DNA from: JBCCMQ01 sp039026235
Lineage (GTDB): Bacteria > Pseudomonadota > Alphaproteobacteria > Rhodobacterales > Rhodobacteraceae
Length of the DNA: 64,000 nt
Assembly (NCBI GenBank): GCA_039026235.1
Contig: JBCCMQ010000001.1
Coordinates: 186,001-250,000, forward strand
Direction of reading: 5' to 3'
In this document: in pieces, positions 26,915-36,006 of the stretch
How the letters are laid out: every line of letters starts with the position of its first letter
Numbering within the stretch: the first letter of the stretch is position 1
Position numbers and translations under genes: made by a program
The notes under the pieces: generated by a model
Databases searched by the model: none
What the model saw: only the letters and a program-made list of their open reading frames with translations
What the model was told of the DNA's origin: nothing

Positions 26915-27352
26915 ATGTCAACGATCACAGCCGTCGCATATGACGTGGAAATTGGCCAGCTTGTCGACCGCCTGATGCGGCGCGTGCACGGCGATCTGAC
27001 CCGCAAAGCGCATGAGTTCGATCCCGAGCGCATCGGCCCGGCAGGCGGAATGATCCTTATGGCGCTTGCCGACATTCAACCGGCGCCGATGCACGAGCTT
27101 GCGCGCCTGATGGCGCGTGACAAATCGCAGGTCACTCGGGTTCTGCAATCGCTGCATGGCAAGGGTATGATCGCGCGCGAGGCCAGTTCTGACGATGGCC
27201 GGGTCTGCGTGATAAGCCTGACGGAAAAGGGTGAGTACATGGTGGCAAAGCTGCGCCGGACCCTGACTGAGACGATTGAAACGATCCTGTCTCCTTTAGA
27301 TGCCGTCGAACGAGAACAATTGACGGCCTTGTTGCGAAAGGGCGTTGGCTGA
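26915..27352 (+). CDS. MarR family transcriptional regulator
   Basis: A 145-residue winged-helix regulator with MHELARLMARDKSQVTRVLQ as the HTH and SSDDGRVCVISLTEKG as the wing. It is divergent from the FAD oxidoreductase across 227 bases, so it may control that gene. No convincing operator was found in that gap. Confidence 0.92.
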   Translation: MSTITAVAYDVEIGQLVDRLMRRVHGDLTRKAHEFDPERIGPAGGMILMALADIQPAPMHELARLMARDKSQVTRVLQSLHGKGMIAREASSDDGRVCVISLTEKGEYMVAKLRRTLTETIETILSPLDAVEREQLTALLRKGVG

Positions 27353-27626
27353 AGGGCTTCGCGTCGTGGCGATCAGACGGGTTATGCGGCTGCGAACGCA
27401 GGACGCGGCGCCCTTTGTCGCCGTCGTTATAGTCACAAGCCTTTTTTTCTCGTCCCGCCCTGTGGCTGGATCAACCGGACCACGGCAGAAGGCGCTCCTA
27501 CATAGTATCTTGACGGTTTTCAGCGGTCGAATGACCATGATCACAGGGCGGCCCGCTCGTGAGCCTTTCCGGGCGCCCTAGGGCCACCCTAGGCAGGAAG
27601 ACATCGTGATCAGACCGACCACACCA

Positions 27627-27998
27627 TCATGACGCGGCCGTATGAGCCTTACGGGACGCTTTGACGGTATCCATGTTGTCGGTGGCCCAAAACACAAGCG
27701 GCTTCAGCACGTCGACCAGACTTTGTCCAATCGGTGTCAGGGCATATGAAACGGCCACTGGTGGGCCGGGGTGCACCGTGCGGGTCAGATAGCCGTCACG
27801 CTCGAGCCCGCGCAGGTTCTCGGTCAGAACGCCCTGGGTAATGTCACCAATCGTCCGTTTCAACGCGCCGAACCGCAAGGGCCCGTCTTCTAGCGCGAGT
27901 ATCAGGACAATCTGCCACTTGCCCGTGACTTTTGACAGAATTGTCCGGATCGGACACATCAGTGCCTCTGCATCGCTGTGAACACCGATTGGCAACAT
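27627..27998 (-). CDS. HxlR family transcriptional regulator
   Basis: A 123-residue winged-helix protein with the family core CPIRTILSKVTGKWQIVLILAL and GDITQGVLTENLRGLERDG. The N-terminal Cys is the one used for redox or aldehyde sensing in several HxlR proteins. The ATG at 27998 has an AAGGGAAA site. It is divergent from the SnoaL-like gene and a palindrome lies between them. Confidence 0.92.
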   Translation of the reverse strand: MLPIGVHSDAEALMCPIRTILSKVTGKWQIVLILALEDGPLRFGALKRTIGDITQGVLTENLRGLERDGYLTRTVHPGPPVAVSYALTPIGQSLVDVLKPLVFWATDNMDTVKASRKAHTAAS

Positions 27999-28135
27999 AG
28001 ATTTCCCTTTAGTCCTGAGACCCGACCTAGTCTTCAAGCCGTACCAAATCATACATTTCCCATCAATGGCGGAATGCGGATATTGGCGCGGTATGATTGG
28101 CAGTACTAGGTTCCACAAAAGTGCCTAATTGATAC

Positions 28136-28156
28136 TTGGTACAAAAAATGTACCAA
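28136..28156. promoter_or_regulatory. Probable HxlR operator
   Basis: A perfect inverted repeat TTGGTAC-N7-GTACCAA lies in the divergent region between the HxlR gene and the SnoaL-like gene. A further GTACCAA half-site occurs near 28042. Confidence 0.75.
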
Positions 28157-28274
28157 TGCACATGCCGGCTGCGTAATGCCTGTGACAACAAACGTGGCGC
28201 GCTCGAACCCGCTGCGGCAGGTTACGCGATTTACCGTGGCCGGCTTTGGACCCTGGGCAACTAATGGACACATC

Positions 28275-29051
28275 ATGACACCTCAAGAAATGGCGATCGC
28301 CCTACTGACAGCCGTTTTCGTCGACTATGATATCGACGCGGCACGGGACCTGCTGGCGCCCGACTACATTCAGCATAATCCGTCGATCCCAACCGGCGCG
28401 GACGGTATCCTTTCCGTCATTCCCTATGTCAGGGACGCCGGGCTGACCGTGACCACGCACAGAATCATTTCCGAAGGCGATCTAGTCGTACTGCACAACA
28501 CCTATGAGAACGCGGATATGTTGGGCGCCTCAACCCTGGTTGCCTTCGACGTCCTGCGCATGGATAATGGCAAATTCGTTGAACACTGGGACAATCTGCA
28601 GGCACCGCCTGCCACAACCGCATCCGGCCGATTGATGACCGATGGGCCAACTGAGGTGACTGATCTCGACAGGACGGCTGCCAACAAAGCGGTGGTCCAG
28701 AGCTTCGTTCAAGATGTCTTTCTGGACGGAAGGGTTGAGAAGGCGGCGGACTACATCATTGCGGAGCCTGGTGCCTATCATCAGCATAACCCTTGGGTGC
28801 CCGACGGGCTGGATGCTCTGGGAAAAGCCTTTGCTGAACTGGCAGAAGCCGGACAGGGCTTTTCGTTTTCTGAGCTTCACATGATCGTCGCAGAAGGCAA
28901 TTTCGTTTTCACCATGACCGAGGGAAAGATGGGCGGCGAACCGACCGCATTCTTTGACCTTTGGCGTGTCGAGGATGGGAAGATCGTGGAGCACTGGGAC
29001 ACCATCGAAGCCATTCCGGACGAAATGGCCCACGAAAACGGTAAGTTCTGA
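28275..29051 (+). CDS. Tandem SnoaL-like / NTF2-fold protein
   Basis: A 258-residue protein made of two similar NTF2-like domains (about 1-115 and 130-255). Each has a DLLAPDYIQHNP or IIAEPGAYHQHNP motif, and each ends with DGKIVEHWDT or NGKFVEHWDN. Single-domain members include SnoaL polyketide cyclases and related lyases. The frame is open to 28176, but the ATG at 28275 begins the first domain. An HxlR operator lies upstream, suggesting inducible expression. Substrate unknown. Confidence 0.85.
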   Translation: MTPQEMAIALLTAVFVDYDIDAARDLLAPDYIQHNPSIPTGADGILSVIPYVRDAGLTVTTHRIISEGDLVVLHNTYENADMLGASTLVAFDVLRMDNGKFVEHWDNLQAPPATTASGRLMTDGPTEVTDLDRTAANKAVVQSFVQDVFLDGRVEKAADYIIAEPGAYHQHNPWVPDGLDALGKAFAELAEAGQGFSFSELHMIVAEGNFVFTMTEGKMGGEPTAFFDLWRVEDGKIVEHWDTIEAIPDEMAHENGKF

Positions 29052-29433
29052 CCCAAGCTGCCCAAACAAACGGCCGCCAGCAGACCTCTGCTGTCCGACG
29101 AGAACTGCAGCGTGTGCGTCCGGCAGGGCCGTGGGATAGAAATGCTGAGGCGTAGCCCGCAAATCCTTCATTCACAACGGACCGTCGAGCATTGCATCAA
29201 AATCGATTACGATGAGGCTGACACCTTCGTTTTCATTGAAACGAGCGTGCCTCGTGCAATGGTACGCAGCGCCATCTCTTTGCGGAAGAAGAACCGGTTT
29301 AAGGCCTTTGTTATTGGGACACTCGGAGGCGCAAATTGGGCAGCACTTCCAAACTCACTCAGTCAGCGTGCTATAGGTTTGGATAAGATCTGTTTCGGAC
29401 AATGAGTTCGAATTGAACACGGATAGTAAGGCC
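29052..29433. other. Intergenic region upstream of PcaB-type lyase
   Basis: 382 bases with no supported gene. A 97-codon frame (29112-29405) shows no homology, ribosome site or typical composition. The lyase promoter presumably lies here. Confidence 0.4.
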
Positions 29434-30762
29434 ATGATCGATCCCGCAATTCGTAGCGCTTGGGTGGAAGAGCTCTTCGCTGAAAAGCTCACTTATCATC
29501 GGATGCTCGAGGTTGAAAAATCACTTGCTACGGTCCAGGCAGAACTGGGTTTGATCCCCACCGAGGCTGCAACAGCCATCAGTGCGTTGGACCCGGATAC
29601 TGTTTTGAAGGTCAGAGAGTTGCAGGCCTCATTCAGGACCATTGGCTTTCCGGTGGTTGGGCTTGTGCGTTCAATCGTTGATGCGGCGCCCGACAATCTC
29701 GGCCAATACGCCCATTGGGGTGCGACCACACAGGATATCATGGACACGGCGCTTGTGCTCGGCCTCAGGGACGTGCTGGCGCGGATCGACGGCGTTCTGG
29801 ATCGGACCCGTGCGCACTTCACCGCGCTCAGCGAAGCGCATGCCGCCACGCTCATGGCTGGGCGTAGCCAGCTTCAGCAGGCGGTCCCGATCACCTTCGG
29901 CTACAAGGCGGCCGGGTGGATCGATGCGCTTGAGCGCAGCCGGTCGCGACTGCGCGATCTAGGTCCCAGGTTGCTGGTTGTGCAAATGGGCGGGGCCGTC
30001 GGGACGATGGCGGCTCTGCATCCCAACGGAGCGAAAGTTCGCGCGCGGCTTGCCGGGGCCCTGGGGCTCGGCGATCCGGCCATAGCCTGGCACACACATC
30101 GAGACGCCTTGGCCGATTTCGTTTGCGATCTGGGTATCCTGTCCGGGACGCTCACAAAAATCGCTGGCGATATCGTTCTCATGGCGCAGACCGAAATCGG
30201 CGAGGTTCAGGAACCGATCGTCGCCGGGCGCGGGATCAGCTCGACGATGCCGCACAAGCGCAATCCGGTGTTGTCACAACAGATCATGGTCGCGGCGCGC
30301 GCCGTGCGCGGCTTGGTGCCGGTGATGCTTGAGGCCATGGTGCAGGATCACGAACGCGGGTCCGGCACGTGGCAAAACGAATGGGGCCTGATCCCGAACG
30401 TCTGCAGCCATACGATGGCAGCACTGGAGCGCATGGAGGAACTGGCCGCCGGCCTTTACGTCAACCCGGAGCGGATGACCGCGAATATCGGGCTGTCCCG
30501 GCAGTTTGTCTATGCCGAGGCAGTGATGATGGCGCTGGCGGGCTCTCTGGGCCGCCAGCGCGCCCATGATCTGGTTGAAGGCGTTGTCGATCGTGCAATA
30601 GGCGGCGCGGGCTTCAAGGCGGCGCTTCTTGCGGATTCAGATGTGGCCGCCGTGCTGACAGCCGAGGATCTGGAGCGCATTTTTACCGGCGATCTGCACC
30701 GAGAGGCGGGCCGGGCGGCGACCGAACATGCGCTGCGCCGGCTCGGGCGGTACGGCGGCTAG
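29434..30762 (+). CDS. Fumarase/aspartase superfamily lyase, 3-carboxymuconate cycloisomerase-like
   Basis: A 442-residue enzyme with the superfamily signature SSTMPHKRNPV near 269 and the catalytic WGATTQDIMDTA region near 100. Closest in feel to PcaB-type cycloisomerases and adenylosuccinate-lyase-like proteins. No other beta-ketoadipate genes are adjacent, so the substrate is open. A TTG at 29413 could add 7 residues. The 3' end overlaps the convergent NAD(P)HX epimerase gene by 4 bases. Confidence 0.85.
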   Translation: MIDPAIRSAWVEELFAEKLTYHRMLEVEKSLATVQAELGLIPTEAATAISALDPDTVLKVRELQASFRTIGFPVVGLVRSIVDAAPDNLGQYAHWGATTQDIMDTALVLGLRDVLARIDGVLDRTRAHFTALSEAHAATLMAGRSQLQQAVPITFGYKAAGWIDALERSRSRLRDLGPRLLVVQMGGAVGTMAALHPNGAKVRARLAGALGLGDPAIAWHTHRDALADFVCDLGILSGTLTKIAGDIVLMAQTEIGEVQEPIVAGRGISSTMPHKRNPVLSQQIMVAARAVRGLVPVMLEAMVQDHERGSGTWQNEWGLIPNVCSHTMAALERMEELAAGLYVNPERMTANIGLSRQFVYAEAVMMALAGSLGRQRAHDLVEGVVDRAIGGAGFKAALLADSDVAAVLTAEDLERIFTGDLHREAGRAATEHALRRLGRYGG

Positions 30763-31508
30763 TCCAGGCGCAGAATGTCTGAGGCGGCAAAGATCGGCCC
30801 GACTTCCAAGTTCAGAAACCTCCAATAGAGATCGGGCGGCACGCTGATGTCGCCGAGATAGAGCGTGCCGATGCGCGGGTGCCTTAGCCCCTTCTTGGGG
30901 AGAGCAAGTGTGAGCGTAGCGTCGGCCACGATCCCGGGATCGTGGGCCGTGCCCGTCGTGGTATCTAGTCCGGAAGGTGTGTCGAGCGACAGAACCGCGG
31001 CGCTTTGGTCCGATGCCCAGCCAATAAGCTCGCCCGCGAGCCCGCGCGGTGCGCCTTGCAGGGCGTAGCCGATAAGTCCGTCGAGGATCAGATCGGCATC
31101 TGAAACCTGCGGTGGGGATGTGACGACCTCGACCCCCATCTCTTGCAGGATGGAATGCTGATGCGCGGGCACTCCTTTAAGGTACTCGGGCGGCTGCGAC
31201 AGGCTGACGTGCATGTCTGCGCCCCAGGCGGCCAGTCGCCGGGCGGCGACCATGGCTCCGCCGCCATTGCCGCCGGCCCCGGCCAGCACGGTCACTCGCT
31301 TGCCCTGGGGCGCGCCGCCGAGGAATGCCGTCTTGGCCAGCTGAGCTAGCGACCGGCCCGCGTTTTCCATCATCTGGATCAGCTCGATGCCGTAGTGGTC
31401 AATCATGGCGCGGTCGACTTCGATCATCTGCGCGGTCGTCAGCTCGGGCACCTGATCGCGGTCTATACGGGGGAAATCGGTCACCGTCGGATTCCTTAAC
31501 TCAGTCAT
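30759..31508 (-). CDS. nnrE: NAD(P)H-hydrate epimerase (YjeF_N domain)
   Basis: A 249-residue single-domain YjeF_N protein that interconverts the R and S forms of hydrated NAD(P)H. GAGGNGGGAMVAARRL near 75 and DADLILDGLIGYALQG, LSLDTPSGLDTTTG are the hallmark segments. The dehydratase domain (YjeF_C) found in bifunctional Nnr is absent. ATG at 31508; the frame is open to 31562. Confidence 0.87.
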   Translation of the reverse strand: MTELRNPTVTDFPRIDRDQVPELTTAQMIEVDRAMIDHYGIELIQMMENAGRSLAQLAKTAFLGGAPQGKRVTVLAGAGGNGGGAMVAARRLAAWGADMHVSLSQPPEYLKGVPAHQHSILQEMGVEVVTSPPQVSDADLILDGLIGYALQGAPRGLAGELIGWASDQSAAVLSLDTPSGLDTTTGTAHDPGIVADATLTLALPKKGLRHPRIGTLYLGDISVPPDLYWRFLNLEVGPIFAASDILRLD

Positions 31509-31783
31509 GGCGCGGCGCGCACCTAACGGGCGTGACCGGTTTGAAAGGGCAACCGCTGGCAAAGACCGCTCTGCTTTCGGACCAGCGATAGACGGCGTCG
31601 GCTGCAGCTCCCGACAGTGAGGTGGGTTTTGAAAGGGCGAAGATCACCGGCCGGCCATGTGTTTCCTCCGTTTTCCTAAACATAGCGGAGGACCACTTCA
31701 GTGGGGGAAGACCACTGGTAAGGCCGGTGCAGCGATTGGTGTGCCGGTCGTGCGGTGGCGCCCTGCCGCGCTTGTCCGTCCGC

Positions 31784-32326
31784 TCAACCATAGGTTTCCT
31801 GCAAATAGCGGGCGATGTCGCGGCTTTCCGGCATCCAGCGGTCGTAGGACCCATCGGCGGCGGTGATCCGAAGCACCGGCACGGTCCCGCGGCCGCGCGC
31901 AGCGATCAGATCGTCTCGGTGTTGAGAATTGGTCGAGGTGTCACGCATAGCGATATCCACGTTGAGACCATCGATCACGCCCAGCACCATCACGCAGAAC
32001 GGGCAATAGGGCATGTAGTAAAGCGCCAGCGTGTCGGTCTGGCCCGAAGCCGGAGCCAGATGTTCGAGGAAAAGAGCGGCGTAATACTCTGCCCAATCGA
32101 CCGCGGGCGCGCGGGCAAGGTGCTCGGTATCGGCGCGCAGCAGGCAGTCCACCAGCTAGGCCTTGCTGACCGAGAACCCGAAGGCCCCCGAGATCTTTGG
32201 ATGCAGATAGTCAGCGTACCAGAGCGCCCAGTCCGGGTCTGCGCCATCGACCGCCAGAAAAGCCTGGTGATGGGCGGAGCCAGCTTCCCGCAAGAGATCG
32301 GCGAGTTCATTGGTTGTCGTGTTCAT
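31784..32326 (-). pseudogene. Glutaredoxin/GST-N fusion gene with an in-frame TAG
   Basis: Two open segments in one frame, 32326-32159 and 32152-31784, are separated by a TAG at 32156-32158. Together they encode about 180 residues. The first half has HHQAFLAVDGADPDWALWYADYL. The second half begins LVDCLLRAD and ends with a glutaredoxin-like domain containing YMPYCPFC and TVPVLRI. The stop falls at SKA*LVD, where Glu (GAG) would fit. The start at 32326 has AAGGAG 6 bases upstream. Read as a recent nonsense mutation; two separate proteins are less likely. Confidence 0.75.
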
Positions 32327-32343
32327 CGGCCGCTCCTTGCAGG

Positions 32344-32715
32344 TCAATCTTGGTTTTCGGCATTGATTTCCTCGCGGACGTCCTTGAGGTTCAACCCGAG
32401 GAAGAACGCCAGCACCGAGCGGATCAGCACGAAAAGTCCCAGCGTGATTAGGCTGTTGCGATCCTGCACGAGGCCCGAATGGATGACGTCGGAGACCACC
32501 ATGAAGTCGATGGCGAGGATCACGTGGCTCAGAAACTCCACCCGGATGTCGCGAAAGACCTTCACGCAGTCCATGCCGCGCAGCCGCTCGAATTCGAAGG
32601 CGACGTAGCGGATGACGAACTTGATTACAGTGAAGACGAGGATCGCGTAGCCGACCACGTCCACGGCGAGCGTGGTGAATTCTAGCGTGATGAAGAGCGG
32701 GGCGGGCAGCTCCAC
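32344..32715 (-). CDS. DUF1622 family membrane protein
   Basis: A 123-residue protein with three probable membrane helices. The LAIDFMVVSDVI segment and LITLGLFVLIRSVLAFFLGL are typical of DUF1622. The GTG start shares one base with the TAG of the upstream TPP enzyme gene (TAGTG), with a GGCGG site before it. Function unknown. Part of the minus-strand operon beginning at 36751. Confidence 0.85.
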   Translation of the reverse strand: MELPAPLFITLEFTTLAVDVVGYAILVFTVIKFVIRYVAFEFERLRGMDCVKVFRDIRVEFLSHVILAIDFMVVSDVIHSGLVQDRNSLITLGLFVLIRSVLAFFLGLNLKDVREEINAENQD

Positions 32716-34391
32716 TAGCTGCCGCCCATCAGCGACGCGCAATCCACCGACCGCATCTCTTTCATAAGCATCATGTTCTGCATCGGATCGACGGGCGCGT
32801 CTATGATGTGGACGCCGCCTTCGGCTGCTGCCTTGTCCAGCAGCGAGCGGAACTGGCTTGGGTCCGCCAGGCGGTGGCCGTGGGCGCCAAAACTCCGGGC
32901 GAACTGTACGAAATCTGGGTTTTTGAAGCCCACGCCGAACTTTTCGAAGCCCTCGGCCATCTGCTTCATCCCGATCATGCCCAGCGCCTGATCGTTGAAG
33001 ATGACAATGATGAGGTCCAGACCCAGCCTCACGGCGGTCTCGATCTCCTGATTGTTCATGGCAAAACCGCCGTCGCCGGTAACGACCACGACCTTTCGCT
33101 CTGCATGCACGAGCTTGGCGGCGATCGCGGCCGGCAGGTTGATGCCCATAGAGCCCAGCGCGTGGTCGATCAGCATCGTATTCGGCCCCCGTGCGTTGAA
33201 GTTACGCGTGGCCCACATCACGTGGACGCCGTTGTCTAGGCTCAGGATATCGTCGTCCGCCATGAAGTCTCGCAGCGTGGCGATAAGGTGGCCCTGACGA
33301 GCGGGGAAGCTCGTTGTATCCTCGGCGCTGCGAGCGATGCTGGCCTGCATGGCTTGGCCGACCTTCAGGAAACCGCTTTGGCCCCAGTCGGGATTGGGCG
33401 CGATATGGGCAGCCAGTCGCTTGAGCGCTTGCGCCATATCGCCGATCACCTGGATCTGCGGGAAATAGGCCGGGTCGCCCTCGGAGGCGAAGGGGTTTAG
33501 GTGCACCACCGTGCGCCCATCGCCCCGCTTCATGAAAAAGGTGGGCTTTTCCTGGGTGTCGTGGCCGATATTCAGGATCACGTCGGCGGCCTGCACAGCG
33601 CAGTTCGGATAGTCGCCGGGCATGATCGTGCAGCCGAGGTAGAGCGGGCTGTCCTCGTTCACCACGCCCTTGCCCATCATGGTCGAGACAAATGGGATTT
33701 GCGTCTTGTCGATCAAAGCCTGTGCCGCTGACGCCACGTTGGGACGGTTCGCGCGCGCACCGCCTCCGACCATGATCAGCGGGCGCTTGGCTTGCGCGAT
33801 CGCCGCAGCTGCTGTGCTTAGACTGTGTTCCGACGCGATTGGCATATAGCCGTGCTGGCACGGCACCATCGGCCCAAGCTCGGTTTCTCGCGCGACGTCT
33901 TCGGGAAGTTCGATATGGCTCGGGCCCTGGCGACCCGAAAGCGCCGACATCATCGCCTGCCTTAGGGTCGCGGCGGCCATCGGCCCCGAAGGTATTGTGG
34001 CGGCGAACTTTGTGATCGGGCGCATGACATCGACCACATCGACAAGCTGGTACTGACCCATCTTGTTGTCGCGTAACGCCTTTTGTCCGGTTATCACCAG
34101 CATCGGCATGGCAGCAAGATAGGCGTGGGCCACGGGTGTCGTCAGGTTTGTCGCTCCCGCGCCAAGCGTGGCCATCACGACGGCGAGCCTACCGGTCAGC
34201 CGCCCGTATGCCGCGGCAGCGAAACCGGCGGCCTGCTCGTGGCGGAAAAGTACGAACCTAATCCGCCCGTCCTTGCGAAGCGCTTCCATGAAATGCAGAT
34301 TTTCGTCACCGGGGATGCCGAAGACAAACTCTACACCCTCGGCGGCCAGAGCGGCGACGATCTGTTCGGAGGTGTTCGAAGGGCTTGTCAT
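32715..34391 (-). CDS. Thiamine pyrophosphate enzyme, acetolactate synthase-like
   Basis: A 558-residue TPP enzyme with the full three-domain plan. The catalytic Glu is in LFRHEQAAGFAAAAYGR near 50, and the TPP motif VVVTGDGGFAMNNQE lies near 435. The large-subunit-like plan lacks a partner small-subunit gene here. The start overlaps the RraA-like stop by 4 bases. The pairing with RraA suggests catabolism of a 2-keto acid rather than branched amino acid synthesis; this is inference. Confidence 0.87.
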   Translation of the reverse strand: MTSPSNTSEQIVAALAAEGVEFVFGIPGDENLHFMEALRKDGRIRFVLFRHEQAAGFAAAAYGRLTGRLAVVMATLGAGATNLTTPVAHAYLAAMPMLVITGQKALRDNKMGQYQLVDVVDVMRPITKFAATIPSGPMAAATLRQAMMSALSGRQGPSHIELPEDVARETELGPMVPCQHGYMPIASEHSLSTAAAAIAQAKRPLIMVGGGARANRPNVASAAQALIDKTQIPFVSTMMGKGVVNEDSPLYLGCTIMPGDYPNCAVQAADVILNIGHDTQEKPTFFMKRGDGRTVVHLNPFASEGDPAYFPQIQVIGDMAQALKRLAAHIAPNPDWGQSGFLKVGQAMQASIARSAEDTTSFPARQGHLIATLRDFMADDDILSLDNGVHVMWATRNFNARGPNTMLIDHALGSMGINLPAAIAAKLVHAERKVVVVTGDGGFAMNNQEIETAVRLGLDLIIVIFNDQALGMIGMKQMAEGFEKFGVGFKNPDFVQFARSFGAHGHRLADPSQFRSLLDKAAAEGGVHIIDAPVDPMQNMMLMKEMRSVDCASLMGGS

Positions 34392-35047
34392 ATCGCGTCA
34401 TCTCCCTGCGAGAGGACCTTGGCCGGATCTTCACCCCGGCCGGCTTCCTTGGCGGCGTCCATCTTGGCCATGATCATGTGCGCCTTTTTCAATATGCCTT
34501 CGGCCTCCGGCCCCGGGATCACCACAGCCGCGTTGCCCTTGGCGAAAACCACGTCGCCCGGTACGACGGTCACGCAACCTACCGACACTGGCACATCAGC
34601 CAGAAAGGGCTGCACCTCGTTTCCCCCGGCGCGCACGGCCTCGCCGGTGCAGTAGGTGGCGAAATTGTAACTGCCGATTTCCTGGAAAGCGCGGATGTAA
34701 CCGTCGGCCAAGCTCCCTGCCATGCCGAGGTTCTCTACGCGGCTCAATTTGGTGCCGCCGCCGAGCGAGGTCCGCGGATGCCCGTTCGAAGCCATGACCA
34801 GCACGGCGCCTTTGGCGTCATGATCATTCACCGCGCGGTAGACCGCCGGTACCAGCGAGTGTTTGTCCGAATCCATAAAATCCTTGCGAACGGGCAGAAA
34901 GCCTATGGTCACGGCGGGGCCGATCAGGACGCGGGTCGGATCGGGGCTGACCAGATCGATGATATGGGCGCGGTGGGCATGGGTCAGCATCATGGCATCG
35001 ACGACATCGGCGACGCCAAGCCCTTCGACGAGTTCTTTCAGGCCCAT
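34388..35047 (-). CDS. RraA family protein (HMG/CHA aldolase-type)
   Basis: A 219-residue RraA-fold protein. LVMASNGHPRTSLGGGTKLSRVENLGMAGSLADGYIR is represented in pieces, including the active-site GG and a conserved Arg/Asp pair in ADGYIR. Members are metal-dependent aldolases or oxaloacetate decarboxylases; others inhibit RNase E. AAGGAG lies 7 bases before the ATG at 35047. Translationally coupled to the TPP enzyme gene. Confidence 0.85.
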   Translation of the reverse strand: MGLKELVEGLGVADVVDAMMLTHAHRAHIIDLVSPDPTRVLIGPAVTIGFLPVRKDFMDSDKHSLVPAVYRAVNDHDAKGAVLVMASNGHPRTSLGGGTKLSRVENLGMAGSLADGYIRAFQEIGSYNFATYCTGEAVRAGGNEVQPFLADVPVSVGCVTVVPGDVVFAKGNAAVVIPGPEAEGILKKAHMIMAKMDAAKEAGRGEDPAKVLSQGDDAI

Positions 35048-35098
35048 GGCGGTCTCCTTCAAGTCTCTGCCGCCGCTTCGCGGCAGCTTGTGGGCGTC

Positions 35099-35908
35099 TC
35101 AGTCGGGCATATTCGCGCGCATGTGTTGCACGGCGAGTGTCATCGCCTCGGCTTTGACCTTGCCGCGCTGCATCATTTTGGCGTTATGCTCTTTGATCGA
35201 GATTTCATACGGGTTTTCCCGCAGCACTTTGGCCATGCGGATTAGGTTGATCGCCGTCAGCTCGGCATTGCGCCGTACATAAGGAGACAGGTCGCCGCCA
35301 GCCTCGATGTAGCTCGCGCCAGGGCCCGCATCGCCGACCCAGTATAGGTCGGTGTTGGGTGGTGCGGTGACCCCGAAATGCAGCAAGTTCGCGATGGTGT
35401 TTGCCACGCAGTCGTGGCTGCCGTCCTCATTGCCGGTGAACACGCAGCCGACCACCGAACCATAAAGCGGAAACTGGCCGGTTTTCTCGCACATTACCGT
35501 TTTTGTGGTTCCGTCGAGCCGTTCAATCACCCTCTGCATGACCGAGGATCGCACACCCATCCAGATCGGCATCGCCGGGATAATGATGTTGCAGCGTTTC
35601 ACCTTCTCTAGGATTTCGGGCCATTCATCACCTTCACCTTCATCATTGCCGATGCCGGGTTTCACGTTGTAGTCGACAACGCGTACAATCTCGGTCTCGA
35701 TATCCGGCTCATGGGCTTTCAGGCGCTCAATGAGAAGGTTGCAGAGCGCCTCTGTGTTCGAAACTTCTGGCCCCTGCTTCAAAGTGCAGTTCAGGAACAA
35801 GGCATAAAGCGGCCCGTCCTTTTTGAGCGAATGAAAAAGTGAAGTTGGTCTGGGTCCCCCCGCGGCCGTGTTGTTTGGTCGTTGTCTTAGTGATGCAACG
35901 CTTATCAA
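35099..35908 (-). CDS. Flavodoxin/NADPH-dependent FMN reductase family protein
   Basis: About 235-270 residues. The domain begins LYALFLNCTLKQGPEVSNTEAL, the FMN-phosphate loop type. It continues with IIIPAMPIWMGVRSSVMQRVIERLDG and GSVVGCVFTGNEDGSHDCVAN. A TTG at 35908 is the only in-frame start; no ATG or GTG lies near the true domain start, and a run of six G follows at about 35859. The 5' end may be altered. It is a paralogue of the broken gene at 36007-36751. Confidence 0.75.
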   Translation of the reverse strand: MISVASLRQRPNNTAAGGPRPTSLFHSLKKDGPLYALFLNCTLKQGPEVSNTEALCNLLIERLKAHEPDIETEIVRVVDYNVKPGIGNDEGEGDEWPEILEKVKRCNIIIPAMPIWMGVRSSVMQRVIERLDGTTKTVMCEKTGQFPLYGSVVGCVFTGNEDGSHDCVANTIANLLHFGVTAPPNTDLYWVGDAGPGASYIEAGGDLSPYVRRNAELTAINLIRMAKVLRENPYEISIKEHNAKMMQRGKVKAEAMTLAVQHMRANMPD

Positions 35909-36006
35909 GGAGGTTACATCATTGGCTCAGAAAATCACCCGACCAAGTGACAAGCAAAAGCGATCACAATGCTCTGGCGAACTTTGAGTTTGACGAATTG
36001 TGCTGA

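Noticed and set aside
27345..27581. 78-codon frame after the MarR gene
   Set aside because: Overlaps the MarR stop, has no ribosome site, no motif and an unstructured Arg/Pro-rich end.
29112..29405. 97-codon frame before the PcaB-type lyase
   Set aside because: No start site, no homology and atypical composition; could be a relic but cannot be supported.
31622..32608. 328-codon plus-strand frame
   Set aside because: Covers the glutaredoxin fusion and DUF1622 genes in antisense, which carry clear motifs on the minus strand.
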